Shown here piece after piece: positions 1 to 20,115 of a DNA stretch of 64,000 bases (position 1 is its first letter; every line of letters begins with the position of its first letter). The translations under genes were made by a program, and so were the position numbers. This DNA comes from Micropterix aruncella (lineage: Eukaryota; Arthropoda; Insecta; Lepidoptera; Micropterigidae), in the NCBI GenBank assembly GCA_944548615.1, contig OX155963.1, positions 17,760,075 through 17,824,074 on the forward strand, read 5' to 3'. The notes under the pieces were generated by a model. It searched no databases. It was not told the DNA's origin and was given only the letters and a program-made list of their open reading frames with translations.

Positions 1-63
1 GATTCCGGACTTACGAACCGGCTGTGGTAGGTTTAGGACAGCTGTCTTGCCACATGTGAGCGT

Positions 64-1095
64 TCACCTTACCACCCATTCACTCCCCCTTCGAAGCCAT
101 AGAATTTGAGATGCGCAAATCGCAGTTTTAGATAATTTTTCTAAGAAAGAGTTGATTATTTTTCTGGAAAGGCCAAGATCTTTAAAGAGGTGAAATAGAG
201 ATTTAGCTGGCAGGCCACGAGCGCCAACTTCCACCGCGTGAAGGTGAACAGTGAAGCCGTTCCGGGTTACGGCATTTGCAAGATCATGGTATTTATTTAA
301 TTGTACTCGTGGTCTTTTGGGATATTTGATTCCCATGGAACAGTTAATTCTACAATAAGAGCCACCTTCCGAGATAGAGAGTAAACAGTTATATCTGGAC
401 GAAGGGCTGTGCATCCGAGAATTTCAGGGAATTTATACTGCTTAGAGACCGAATCAACCTGCAGAATCCAATCTGTAGCTTTCTCGATTATTGAGAAAGG
501 TTTTGTAGTTAAATGTTTTTTGCCTTTAGAGCCATCCCGCACAAACTGTATTGGGGGTTTGGAGGATACTGTCAAACCCTTGTTGGCACGAGCCACTGAG
601 AGACTAATTACCTCGCGAATAACAGCGAGAACTTTGTCATGGCGGTAAGTGTACCGTCCTTGATCTAAGGCCACCTTGCAGCCAGCTAGAATGTGTCTAG
701 CTGTGCAAGGGGTATTGCTACAGAGGGGACAAGAACTATCCTCGGCAAAGCTCCAACGAGCGAGGTTACTGGGGTCTGGAAGTGTATGCTGAAAGGCATT
801 CAAATAAAATTTCAGCATCTCTGGCGTCCAGTCATAGAGCATTACCTTCCAGTGCATTGGAGGCGGAATGCAAAAGTCCCCGATTGTTGTCCAATCATTC
901 TGGCATTGAAGGCCAATAGCATGAGCCATACTCTTGCTGTCGTAATCTCCCAGCAAAAGAGACTTCTTCAAGTCCACGTCGCTCGTGGTTGTACTGCCAT
1001 ACCCCAGACCAGTGCCATTCTGGCTGATTCCAGTAAGGAACTTTTTGTGGAAGTCTACGCGGGCTTGTAGATCATTTGAATCACTACGGCCACTT
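64..1095 (-). pseudogene. RLE-type non-LTR retrotransposon, C-terminal fragment
   Basis: This is the 3' end of a reverse-transcriptase element of the restriction-like-endonuclease (RLE) type. Reading on the minus strand from about 1095, an open frame gives a zinc-finger-like CPLC...HILAGC segment, then RPD followed about 17 residues later by VELTVPWE, the PD-(D/E)XK endonuclease core. Around position 300 the frame shifts by one base; the continuing frame (414-64) restores the conserved KYHDLANA...VEVGARGLPAKSL tail and stops at TGA 66-64. The frame stays open upstream of the GTG at 977 to about 1095, so the true start is lost and the reverse transcriptase domain is missing. The fragment lies downstream of the nucleotidase gene on the same strand but looks unrelated to it. 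The arrangement finger-then-endonuclease resembles the R2/NeSL/Hero group; I cannot assign the clade. Confidence 0.8.
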
Positions 1096-1345
1096 AGTCA
1101 CTAAAATATTATGTAAAATAGTAGGAAAATAATTTGGAGAAAAAAGAAACCAGATGTTAAATGAAACTACCGCTGCATAATGTTAACGTTTTTATTAAAA
1201 AAAACTTTTGTACTCCAGACGTAAACGTAATCATTACTTGTTTCACAATAAATTAATGATAATTGTACTAAAATTAATTAAACCAATGCGTTTGGATTTA
1301 AGTACTTTAATACTCTTAAAAATCAGTCAGGGTATTCGAGTGAAT
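1096..1345 (-). promoter_or_regulatory. 3' flank of the nucleotidase gene with poly(A) signal
   Basis: AT-rich sequence after the TAA stop of the nucleotidase. A canonical AATAAA reads on the minus strand at 1196-1191, about 150 bases past the stop, and is the best candidate polyadenylation signal. Nothing else is recognisable. Confidence 0.5.
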
Positions 1346-10650
<9,305 letters not shown>

Positions 10651-10980
10651 GTTTTCCAAATAGTTTAATCGTTTATCTGAAAAATAAAAATATTTAGCTT
10701 AATTATACATGAAGTTGCGTTGGTAGTGGTATTGGGGTATGAGCTACTTTTATTCTCCTAATAAATATCTATGTCTGCAATGAAATACTTACAACAAAAT
10801 CAGTTTTATATAAAAGTTATTAGTTTCTGAAAGTTCATGTTTTTACTGATATTAAGATGAAATTGCTGATATTTAAATTGAACTCAAAGAATGCAATATG
10901 TAATGATCTATTCCATTCAAGCATAGATATTGTTATGGAGATTAAATATAAATATCATTAATAGAGGTATTTTTATAAAA

Positions 10981-11165
10981 TTTCTAAAAATACTGGAATT
11001 GCGCAATTTATTTATTTATTTATTTATTTATTTAAGAATTAATTACTATAAAACATTGTTTTGCTTACAAAAATAACAGGAACCGAATGGCACAACCTTA
11101 ACCTTTTGCTTATTTGATTCTGTCGCCCAACTGGGACTAGCCCGTTCTAGGGTGGACATGACTCT
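10981..11165 (-). repeat. LINE/SINE 3' end with (TAAA)n tail, second copy
   Basis: Near-identical to 6700-6860, with a seven-unit TTTA run at 11008-11035. 11166-11472 is AT-rich with nothing recognised. Confidence 0.65.
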
Positions 11166-11480
11166 AATATTACAATCAAGTTTGCTTGATTGCTTACAAA
11201 TGTACAAGTTTTAGTAAAAACCTAATAACACTGAATTGCCTTAAAGTGTGGTCTTCAAAAAAAAAATAAAAAAAAATATTAAAAGATAATATAATAAATA
11301 AAATGCAATTCCGTTATATAATCGGCAATAATATAAAATTCGATTAAATAATATAAATAAAGTTATATGTGAGAAAAGAAAGAAATTTCTGGGTAAATTA
11401 CAATTACCGGCTATGGTCTTCAGTCATTGTTGTAAACTCTATTTATTACAAAATATCTTTTATTTCAAATAATGATAAAG

Positions 11481-12555
11481 CAGTGCCGGATTATCGCTAA
11501 TTTAGTAAAGCCTTTAGGCCGCCGAAATCTCGGAGGGGGAGGGGGGGAGGGCAAGATTTTGGCGGCCTAAATGCTTTCGGGCCCCTCGGTTCACACTTTT
11601 CGGAGCCCCTTTAAGCTGTAAAAAATCTGACGACGACATAGTGTAGAATAGACGTGTGTATAAACAATAACTTAATTGTAAAAACTTAATTGCTTTTATT
11701 AAAATGCTCTGTCCCGAGCCAAAAATGGGTGCAGCAGACAGGTCATAGTGGAACGGGCTATCATAATTAAATGCTATACAGAATTTCGTAGTTGTGCTGT
11801 TGACCGTTGAGGAGTCCCCTCGTTGCAAGCCAACTCTGGGTGCACAGCCCTGTCGCGGTGAAACTTAGAATGGGATATCATAATTGAATGCGAAAATAAA
11901 ATGTCGTGTTTGTGCTGTTGACCGTTGAGGAGTCTCTCGTCGGGAACCAACCCTGGCCGCAACAGCCATGTCACTGTCAAACTTAAAATAGGCTATCATA
12001 ATTGAAGGCGTATACAAAATTTCGTGACTGTGCTGTTGACCGTTGTGGAGACCCCTTGTCGGGAGCCAACCCTGGGTGCAGAATCAGGTCATATTTACCA
12101 TAAAAATGCATTGTCATCGGAGCTGAACCGACGTGTAAAATTTCAACTTCATAGGATAAGAGGAAGTGGTTTTAATTCTGCTTGCAAAATTTGACCTAAA
12201 CAAACATACTGACAAACATTGCAAGGTAAATAAAAGCTTGTAAAAACGATCGCACTGGTAAATAAACATTTCTGACAATGCTTATGTCGCGTAGCAATGA
12301 CGCGCATATAAACAAAATACGATTGCATAGGCTGGCAGCGGCCAACTGACAATAATTTGTAATAATTATACTATTAGTCGAATCAAAAAGTTTATTAAAC
12401 CCTTTCTCCTTAGAATTTAAATTTAATGATTTTTTTCTATCTATTGGAAACAATTTAACAACTTATGCTTGTAATGACCCCTTGTCGTGGGGCCTTTAAA
12501 ATGCATGGGGCCCATAGGCCGGCGCCTACTTAGCCTATTGGACAATCCGGCTTTG
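11481..12555. mobile_element. Nonautonomous hAT element with 118-bp tandem array
   Basis: Ends CAGTGCCGGATT (left) and, reverse-complemented, CAAAGCCGGATT (right), flanked by 8-bp sequences tgataaag (11473-11480) and cgataaag (12556-12563) that differ at one base. This target duplication size and CAG.GCCGGATT ends fit the hAT superfamily. The left part is a tandem array, and the right part (12180-12555) matches 32599-32920 in inverse orientation. No transposase frame was seen. Confidence 0.75.
11700..12100. repeat. Tandem repeat, 118-bp period
   Basis: 'ctgttgaccgttg' starts at 11797, 11915 and 12033, exactly 118 bases apart, each followed by 'gggagccaaccctgggtgca'-like sequence. Related arrays lie at 36540-36960 (about 122) and 59280-59580 (about 112). 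Confidence 0.9.
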
Positions 12556-12575
12556 CGATAAAGCAGGTAAGGTGA

Positions 12576-13190
12576 ATAAATGGCGACGCGGAAGCAGCAG
12601 GGTGCACCGCGCGCAGCAGCCACCGCTCCTCCGCCGCGCCTACGTCACCTCCTCCACGCCCAGCGCTGAGGAAAATGCAGGCGAAGTCCCAGCCTGCCGC
12701 CGCCCCTACGAAACCCTTGTCGTTGAGGAAAAAGCCGGCGCCGCCGGCCGCTCCACAGCAGCCAGCTGTGGAGAGGAAGTCGAACAGGCGGCGTCGCTCG
12801 AAGCCATTGCAGCAGCAGCATCAGTCAACGAGGCCCCATCCGCAGCAGGAGAATGGGATGGAGGTCGAGGCGACCGCCCAGTCCACCAGCTCACAACCGC
12901 CCATAGCAACCACAGCGTCCGCATACACGCAAACGGACGAAGAGAGTGCGACTACACCGCCCCCACAACCCCAGCCAGAAGAGCCAGAAGAGCCAGAATA
13001 CCTGGACGAGCTGCGCTTCCTCGAGAGTGACGAGCTGGTCTTGTTGAATGTAATTCAGCTGCTGGAACTCATTCGCGCGTGCCAAATCGGCACGAAGGAG
13101 GAGAACACAATGCTGCTGAATACGTTCCTTCAAATGGACCTACCTCGTGCCACGAGAGTAGCACACATATTGAAGCCTGCCTCAGGGTGA
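12576..13190 (+). CDS. GC-rich Pro/Gln/Ala-rich open frame, unknown (possible retroelement ORF1)
   Basis: An open frame from 12576, with the first ATG at 12675, ends at TGA 13188-13190 and gives 171 residues from that ATG. It is rich in Pro, Ala, Gln and Arg up to about residue 105, then has an acidic, leucine-rich tail (LRFLESDELVLLNVIQLLEL). A second ATG at 12580 in another frame encodes MATRKQQGAPRAAATAPPP and stops at about 12668, so one frameshift may separate an original N-terminus. GC content is far above its neighbours, and it starts right after the right duplication of the hAT element. I do not recognise the family. It could be the start of a LINE ORF1 or gag, or a transferred fragment; a host exon is possible but unsupported. 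Confidence 0.35.
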   Translation: MNGDAEAAGCTARSSHRSSAAPTSPPPRPALRKMQAKSQPAAAPTKPLSLRKKPAPPAAPQQPAVERKSNRRRRSKPLQQQHQSTRPHPQQENGMEVEATAQSTSSQPPIATTASAYTQTDEESATTPPPQPQPEEPEEPEYLDELRFLESDELVLLNVIQLLELIRACQIGTKEENTMLLNTFLQMDLPRATRVAHILKPASG

Positions 13191-14049
13191 ATAGCCCTGA
13201 GACGCCATACTCTAGAAAGCCGGGTCAATGGGCCCGATTCAAGAAAAGCCCCACAAAAGTCGAAAAATGCCTAGTGGTAGACGTCACAGGCCGTTCTAAA
13301 AGGCCTGTCGACTGATTTCGTGATTCGTGATAAATGGCATGTTTTTAAGACTGCACGGCTTTAGTTCCCCTCTGCGAATATGAAGCCTTTATAGTAAAAT
13401 AGTAATGATAAAAATATATAATCACGTTTTCATTTAGAAGAACATGCTTACATATAATAAAAACGGTACTGTCCTAATCTCGCCTCCTAATAAACTTTTA
13501 AACAAATTGATACATAACGTTTAACAAATTTAACATGCACCTATACATGAACCCATAGAGCGAAATAAGCCAAAAACAGCACTCAAGGTTTAATTTGTAT
13601 AATCGTAATCATAATCATAATCATAATCATATTTATTTTTCAAAAAATACTAGGTATCTACAACAAGCATAGGTAGATACTTAATCTGGTGAAATCGTTA
13701 AAAAAATACATATTAGATATATTACATATAAGTTTAATTTCAAAATGAAAAACCATAGTAGAAAAAGAAATAGTGACAATAGTGTCTAATTAAAAGACAT
13801 AACAAAATAAAACAATAATCACATTTAAAAAAAAATATAAAAAACTTAACAAAACAAAAAATATATAAAAATAAATGTTAAATGATCCACTAATTAAATT
13901 TCAACATAATTTGGAAATAATACCGTTTCAATAGTCAACCTAACAACTAAAATGCTTGAAGCGTATATTTAAAAAATCCTATCAATATTGTAAAATAGCA
14001 TAATAGCATAATATCTTTTGAAATACTCCGACTGCATTTATCACAGGCA
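13191..14049. other. AT-rich stretch with (ATAATC)n
   Basis: 13191-13320 continues the GC-rich segment without a gene. About four TAATCA units lie at 13606-13634, possibly the 3' tail of a minus-strand LINE. The rest is A/T-rich sequence with nothing recognised. Confidence 0.6.
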
Positions 14050-14503
14050 TGGTTGGCTATAATTTCTCTGTCTCAGAAGAGAAATGCTGACCATGTCCTA
14101 TGTTTTCAATCTAATTCGTGGTAAAACTGATAACCCTAGCTTACTAGCCAAGGTGGATCTATTCATACCAAATAATTATCTCCGTGCTCGATCGCACCAT
14201 CTTTTCGCGGAGCCGTTCTCGCGCACTAACCTTACGAGGTGGAACTTATTGGCGCGTGCTTTGCGGTGCTTAAATTAAATTCACTCGATGGCATCAGATT
14301 TTGAAATTTTTACCGCCAACCCTCACTTGTTTAAATTGCAAGCTATTAATTATTTATTCTTACATGATAGCTAGTATTATATAGTTACTATTTGTATAGT
14401 TATGGTAATATCTCTATTAATTTTACTTCTCAATGCCTTGGTTTTACTGTTATGTTGATTAGTAATAAGTGAAAAAACACAATAAATAAATAAATAAATA
14501 ATT
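14050..14503 (+). pseudogene. LINE 3' end with (TAAA)n tail
   Basis: The frame 14084-14278 ends the LINE polyprotein (LTMSYVFNLIRGKTDNPSLL ... RTNLTRWNLLARALRCLN). This is the pattern of the C-terminal domain behind LINE reverse transcriptases. About 200 bases of 3' UTR follow, then five TAAA units at 14480-14503. It is 5'-truncated before the reverse transcriptase. Confidence 0.65.
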
Positions 14504-14659
14504 AGCGGTGGAAAAAATATATTTCATATTCTAAAAGAAGCATCAATAATGTTACCGTTTCAAAAATTTGTAAACATTATTTTATATTTCCTATGACGTC
14601 AGCAAATTTGTATTTACTATTAAGGAACTACACAAAATAAACAGATTTTGATAATTTTC

Positions 14660-15573
14660 ACACGACTGCCCAACAAAATAGGAGCGTAATATGTTTATGG
14701 TTCATATATGTATGTCTTCCGTTTCTTTATTCCCCCCATAACTTCTAAACGCTTGAACCGATTTGGAAGTGTGTGGTATTGTAAGTACAAATATTAAGTA
14801 AGTATTTGTCTAAATGTCAATAAATGTACATTAATGTATCGTGTTTAGTGTCAAATGAAAGGTCTGAGTACATTCCGGATACATCTATCTATATTGATAA
14901 ATACATACACCACAAATATCTATACTAATATTATAAAGAGGTAACGTTTGTGAGTTTGTGAGGTTTTTTATATTAAAAAAATAATTTAAATAGTTAGGTC
15001 ATGTTTATTGGTCATATTATCAACAATTATGAATTCTTATCAAAATAAGTAAATTTGTCGTCTCATGTGTTTAAAACAAAAGACTTTTCCCTTTTACTGC
15101 ATATAATTTCCCTTTTACTGCATAAATGGTTAAAGAGATAATACGACATATTAATGGAACTTCGAACGTACCTCGGGTTGGAACTCCTGAAAGACAATAT
15201 ATGTTCGTACCAAATAATAACATTACATCTAATATAGTACACATATACAGATAAGTTTTGATCAATTAAAATAAACATAATTTATTCGATCATAATCATT
15301 TCATTCACTCATTTGAAACCCGGTAATATAGCCAAATTGGCCTGCAAATACATACATACATATGCAGTAAAAATATAACCCTCCTTTTGGCAGTCAAGGA
15401 ATAAATCATAGCACTCAGTTCTAACCGAACCACACTCATAATTTCATCACAAGTAATAATGTTTACTGCCCAACGAAGTGGGCACGGGTCAGCTAGTTTT
15501 ATATAAAACCGTAACAAAAATAACTATAAATGCACTTTCACTTCACTTCCTGTAACGGCAGTCGTATTTTTAT
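14660..15573 (-). repeat. Interspersed repeat R1, copy 3, split by a Helitron
   Basis: R1 in minus orientation, from 'gactgcccaacaaaatagg' to 'cctgtaacggcagtcg'. It is interrupted between 14918 and 15497 by the Helitron listed next. Confidence 0.8.
14919..15496 (+). mobile_element. Nonautonomous Helitron (578 bp)
   Basis: Starts TCTATACTAATATTATAAAG after an A and ends GGGTCAGCTAG before a T, with a short hairpin (GCCCA..TGGGC) 10-15 bases from the end. These are the hallmarks of Helitrons. Removing it rejoins R1 to match the intact copies at 24360 and 62560. No Rep/helicase frame is present; short frames inside are not genes. Confidence 0.88.
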
Positions 15574-16109
15574 CATTTTTATAATATTTACTTGTTATAG
15601 TTAATTAGTTGTTATATTACCTACACTACATTATTACCAGATAACCCTGTTATAAGTGTCTGATAAAATTTCCACAAATTATTTATAATAATTATTTCAA
15701 ATACACGAAATTTTCTGATATACGACTAGATATACAGTTTAATCACTATTCGTCGCATTACAACTTTGAACTGACGATGATGACGTCACGGGTGATAATT
15801 ATATTTTGTTATCATGCACATATTATTTGCATGAAGATACGGTCATTATCTTCCGTGGGCCATACTATTCCTTAGATATTTGCCAGACTTAAGTAGACGC
15901 AATAAACAAGCTGAGATTATGCATAAAACCTTATCTTTTGGTAGTTGTGATTTAAATTTCTAGATGAAATTCAACAATTTTCGATGAACGGGATTTGACG
16001 TTCTTCTACGTTCTTCTAAAATTTGACTTTCTACGTATTTGTCTGACAATTTGATTTTGTTCAATTTACGATGATCAAAAGCTCTCATTCAATATTTCAA
16101 GCAAATATT
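15574..16109. other. No gene seen
   Basis: AT-rich anonymous sequence between R1 copy 3 and foldback E. Confidence 0.6.
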
Positions 16110-16537
16110 GGGCTCGATTGCGTTTCCTAGTGAACTAAAATCGGAAATTAGTTCGTGTGAACGAGACAGGGCAATACGCTAGAGCGGAATGTGAAATGAG
16201 CGGTTGTCACTTTTTGCATTAAAACTACCCACCAAAAATAAAGCCGATTGCTTTTATTTGTGAACTAAAACTGAAATTAATTCAAGATAGAGCAATATGT
16301 TAGAGCGGAATATGAAACGAACGATCGACGATAAAAATTACCTGTCGAATATACTCTTCTGAATAAATTTGAACATATTTCGTGCGGTGTTAGATTCAGA
16401 TTTTTTTTCTTTTGTGGGTAGTTTTAATGCGAAAAAGTGACAACCATTCATTTAACATTCCGCTCTAGCGTTTTGCCCTGTCTCGTTCACATAAACTAAT
16501 TTCCGATTTTAGTTAACGAAGAAACGCAATACAGCCC
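16110..16537. mobile_element. Foldback MITE family E, copy 1
   Basis: Arms of about 125 bases: 'gattgcgtttcctagtgaac' ... 'gacagggcaatacgctagag' ... 'aaaactacccac' pair with their complements at 16415-16537. The centre repeats the motif again ('gagcggaatatgaaacgaac'). Second copy at 43410-43701. Confidence 0.82.
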
Positions 16538-16648
16538 ATTATGTGAGTATTTTTTAGTCTTACTAGTTTCGCACATAGTAAATCTAGTCAAAACAAAGTA
16601 ACATAAACTGATAATATTTTTTTATTTCTCACCAACAACATACATAAA

Positions 16649-17170
16649 ATGAGCCAACTTTTCTGCAACCGTAGTCTCAGCCTCTCCACTAAATGCCGTC
16701 TGGTGCGGTGTTACATATTTTCAGTCCTCCCGTACGGAGTACAAACGTGGACATTAACCCAGACATGTAAAAGGTTAGAAGCTTTCGAAATGTGGATTTG
16801 CAGAAGAATATTGAAAATATCTTGGACGGATAGAGTCACAAATGAGACGGTGATGCAAAGAATTCACAAAGGATTGGAATTACTGAAGACCATAAAGAGA
16901 AGGAAATTACAATACATGGGCCACATAATGCATGGTAACAAACACCACCTTCTCCAATTAATCCTGCAGGGGAAGATAAAAGGCCGCCGAAGACCTGGCC
17001 GACGAAGAACCAACTGCCTACAAAACCCCGTTGAATGGTTCAACTCAAGCACCACCGAGTTGTTCCACGCCGCAACATCACGACACCACGGCCCAAGTGG
17101 CCACTATGACAGCCGACCTCCGATAGGAGATGGCACTTTAAGAAGAAGATACAAAGGTGGAGAAATATAA
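16649..17170 (+). pseudogene. RTE-like LINE, C-terminal fragment
   Basis: The open frame encodes CYIFSVLPYGVQTWTL, FEMWICRRILKISWTDRVTN, LQYMGHIMHGNKHH and GRRRPGRRR...WFNSSTTELF. This is the well-known tail of insect RTE-type endonuclease/reverse transcriptases. It begins at the point equivalent to 63568 of the copy at the window end, so the reverse transcriptase is missing. The last ~35 codons appear to leave the family frame. Confidence 0.82.
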
Positions 17171-17994
17171 TTAAGTAATTAAATTAACAGTAAAGAGTAA
17201 TATTTCGAACATTTTTCATCAACAATGTTTCTATGTGATCCCTGCATGAAGTTCTTAGGAACTTGTTCCGCAACATGTTCGAGGCAATGCCCCCAAATGA
17301 ATACGCCGATTTATACCGTAGCTACAATATAAATATGCAATGTTGCTACGTTTACGATAATTACATACATTCTATATGCCATAATAAAAGTAAGTAGGGT
17401 TAGGGGCCTTTTGTACAATTTTGCACTAGGGCCCATTTGTTTTTGTTACGCCACTGGCTATGGCCAAACAATGACATAACTAGATAACATCTGAAAGTAT
17501 TAACAAATGTAGAAAGTTACTTTTAGTAGGAATTCTTGTTTTTACTATTATCTCGCAGATCGTGGCAAATGGACTGTCAATCACACAATGCGTCAGTTAT
17601 CCATCAACTCGAATCAATTGTTCAGATGTCCATAACTGTAGGGTAATGTTTTTATTATTATTATTATTTTTATTTATTTTATTTCTCAGAAAATTTACAG
17701 CTTTTTATACTTAATACTAACATATAATTCAAATGTAAGGTAAATTCAAAGTTTTCACTATTATACTGGGCTTATTGTTACAGCGCAATAAGAAAATATG
17801 AAGAAAAGTCAGAGGGTCAGAAGCAAAATGTTGAGGAAAATTATAGAGAAGCCGCATTATGAGTTTAATTGAAATATTTAACTAATAATATGACATAAAT
17901 GAATCAAATTATATAAACATATAAATAATAAGATAAGAGAATAATAAAATATAAAAAGTATAGGTAATATACATAAATAGATACAATATACAGC
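17171..17994. other. AT-rich, (TTA)n; no gene
   Basis: A T/A-rich simple repeat at 17648-17690, perhaps a minus-strand LINE tail. Otherwise nothing recognised. Confidence 0.6.
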
Positions 17995-18240
17995 ATGAGT
18001 TTTTAATTAGTGACATACTCGAAGTGGGTAAATCAGCAACGAGTACGAGTTAATATGCAACTTTTAATAATTTTTTTTGGAAAACACAAAAACCAAAAAA
18101 AAAATAAAAAAAAAAAAACGAAAATTGTAGTTTTGAAAATTAGTATAAAGAGTTGACCGCGTTGCGCCATCTGGCGATAGGTAGAATGTCGCAAATATTG
18201 CTTATTCGCGATATTGTAAGTATTGTCAAACTTATCGTGC
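17995..18240. mobile_element. Foldback MITE family A, left half (copy 3)
   Basis: 'catgagtttttaattagtg', 'tacgagttaatatgcaactt' and 'gcgttgcgccatctggcga' follow the order of the other A copies. The right half is replaced by R2 sequence. Confidence 0.65.
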
Positions 18241-18420
18241 GTGTGTCTATCTGTACACACGTACAGACAGACACACGCACACAGACGCACTTCAATCTGG
18301 AAACCGTCTTAATCGTCTCGGGAGGGGGGGGGGGGGGGGGGGGGCAAGGTGGGGTGGGGGCAAAGTCGTTTTTTTTTTTAATTTACCCTTGTGGTCGGTT
18401 GGTGGGCCGGGAAAGTAAAA
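18241..18420 (+). repeat. R2 3' part with long poly(G)
   Basis: 'acttcaatctggaaaccgtc', then G-runs at 18321-18360 with 22 uninterrupted G, then the 'ggtgggccgggaaagtaaaa' end. 18421-19472 is unassigned; its short frames show no family features. Confidence 0.7.
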
Positions 18421-19472
18421 ACACCTTTCACTTACAAATATATAACGATGTAATACACGAAAGTACACACATTTCAACAAGGATTACCTATATAACGCGG
18501 ACTGTGTCTATACGTATGGATTACCATGAGGGAAAACGGTGTTGGCGTGACGGTATTTACCGTGTCCTAATATTAAACCATTATGCGCCCTTGAAGTCTC
18601 GCTTCTAACATAGCGGCATGTAGTAGTATACGTACGGTTATAGTCGGACACATGAACCATGTTGAAACTACAGTATACTGTGATTTCCGTATTACCCGTA
18701 AGGAAAATGTTAATACATATAACCAAGTCATGGAGTTCAACAAAATTCCTTGTAATTCAACAACATTACGATGTAAACGTCGTTGATATAATCATATCGT
18801 CAACACAACAATGATAATATAAGAAACAATCCAACATTTTTCTCAGTGTAGTTTGGTTGCGCTCAAGTGTGTTTGCCGAGTAAGTATAGGAGGGAATCCC
18901 GCTGGTCCACATACGTGCCAGTGATGAGTTCATCGACAGACTCAACGCCATCACCGAGGCCAGTGTCTACATCGAACATTAAATTCTGTCTGCTCAGTTC
19001 AGCCTTTTTAAATAGTGTAAATTTGCAATATTATCACCCTAAGACTTTCCTCGCAGAACTTCCCAGAATCACAGTAACTGTCATAGGAATGTTGAAAGAT
19101 TCGTTATCTTAGTAAAGAACATTGGAATTTAAAATCATAAATAACATTTTATTTTATTCCGAGACAAATCGAAACATTTACGTTGTATCGTAACGCCACT
19201 TAGCGGAAATCCAGTGAAAAAGCTTATAGCGCACGTCGGCGTCTAACCAAAGACACGAGCCGCAGCCGCGGTTTATAAGTTATAGTTCGCAGTGACATAG
19301 GTATACGCGGTAACAGATGGCAATGGCAAAACAGAAAAAATACAATTACAACAAATAAATAAATCAATAGATTAAAAAAACACTAAAAACACGCTTTATA
19401 CAGGCACCTATGTCAATATTTACACTATTTACACTCAATATTTACAAGTCAATATATAATAGGCTTGTTATA

Positions 19473-19850
19473 ACCTTGAAACCTGATCGTGTTCAAAGTC
19501 CATTACGTGACCTTTCTCACAAGTGCAAACACGACTATGATACGATATTCCATCATGGAATGCCAGTTCCTGTCTTCCGGCTTCATCATCAGACCTTGAA
19601 ACTTAATCGTGGTCAAAGACTTTTCTAACAAGTCCAAACACAGCTACGATACGATGTTCCATCATGAAGTTCCAGTTCATATCTTCCGACATCAGATCAG
19701 CTCGACAGTGCCATATTATTGTATTGCCATCAGAACTACATACAGCTGCCAATTTTCATGACGCTACGATCCTTGGAAGATGGTTAAATTAGTTACCTTA
19801 GATTCCATTACATAGTTAGTTACATACAGGTCGACCTAATAAAAGCGTGT
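19473..19850 (+). repeat. Tandem repeat (120 bp, two units) and linked dispersed repeat
   Basis: 'accttgaaacctgatcgtg' at 19473 recurs 120 bases later as 'accttgaaacttaatcgtgg'; units share 'tatgatacgatattccatca'. The following 'acatacagctgccaattttc' to 'taataaaagcgtgt' block ends near 19850. A related array lies at 35345-35640. Confidence 0.7.
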
Positions 19851-19857
19851 TAAAAGA

Positions 19858-20115
19858 GGTGGACCGATTTCAACCACAATATTTTTAACTCTTACCATGA
19901 TCAAATGATGCCTACATCCTAAATTTCAGGCCAATCGGATGAAGCGTTTAGGCGCTATCGTGGAGGAATACACACAGACACACAGACTCATTGACAGACT
20001 TCTGTCTGGAAATAATCCCTAATCGGGGGGGGGGGGTCAAAATGTATATATCCGTCTTCACCTCGATTTTTTTTTGCGCGCTTACAATACTTTCCTTACC
20101 AGGAAAGTAAAAATC
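19858..20115 (+). repeat. R2 copy (3' part)
   Basis: 'ggaccgatttcaaccacaa', 'aagcgtttaggcgctatcgt', a CA-rich tract, a G-run (20025-20035) and 'caggaaagtaaaa'. 20116-20400 shows nothing. Confidence 0.75.

Noticed and set aside
11681..12090. Possible CRISPR-like array
   Set aside because: Units are 118 bp with no short repeat/spacer structure; this is a eukaryotic tandem repeat.
12572..13030. 152-codon plus-strand frame beside the GC-rich ORF, and minus-strand frames at 12706-13133
   Set aside because: GC-rich sequence leaves all frames open. The frame 12576-13190 has the more protein-like ending, so the others are taken as shadows.
18033..18608. Frames of 62-151 codons around the poly(G) tract
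   Set aside because: Composed of MITE A and R2 repeat sequence with Gly or Pro runs; no family signature.
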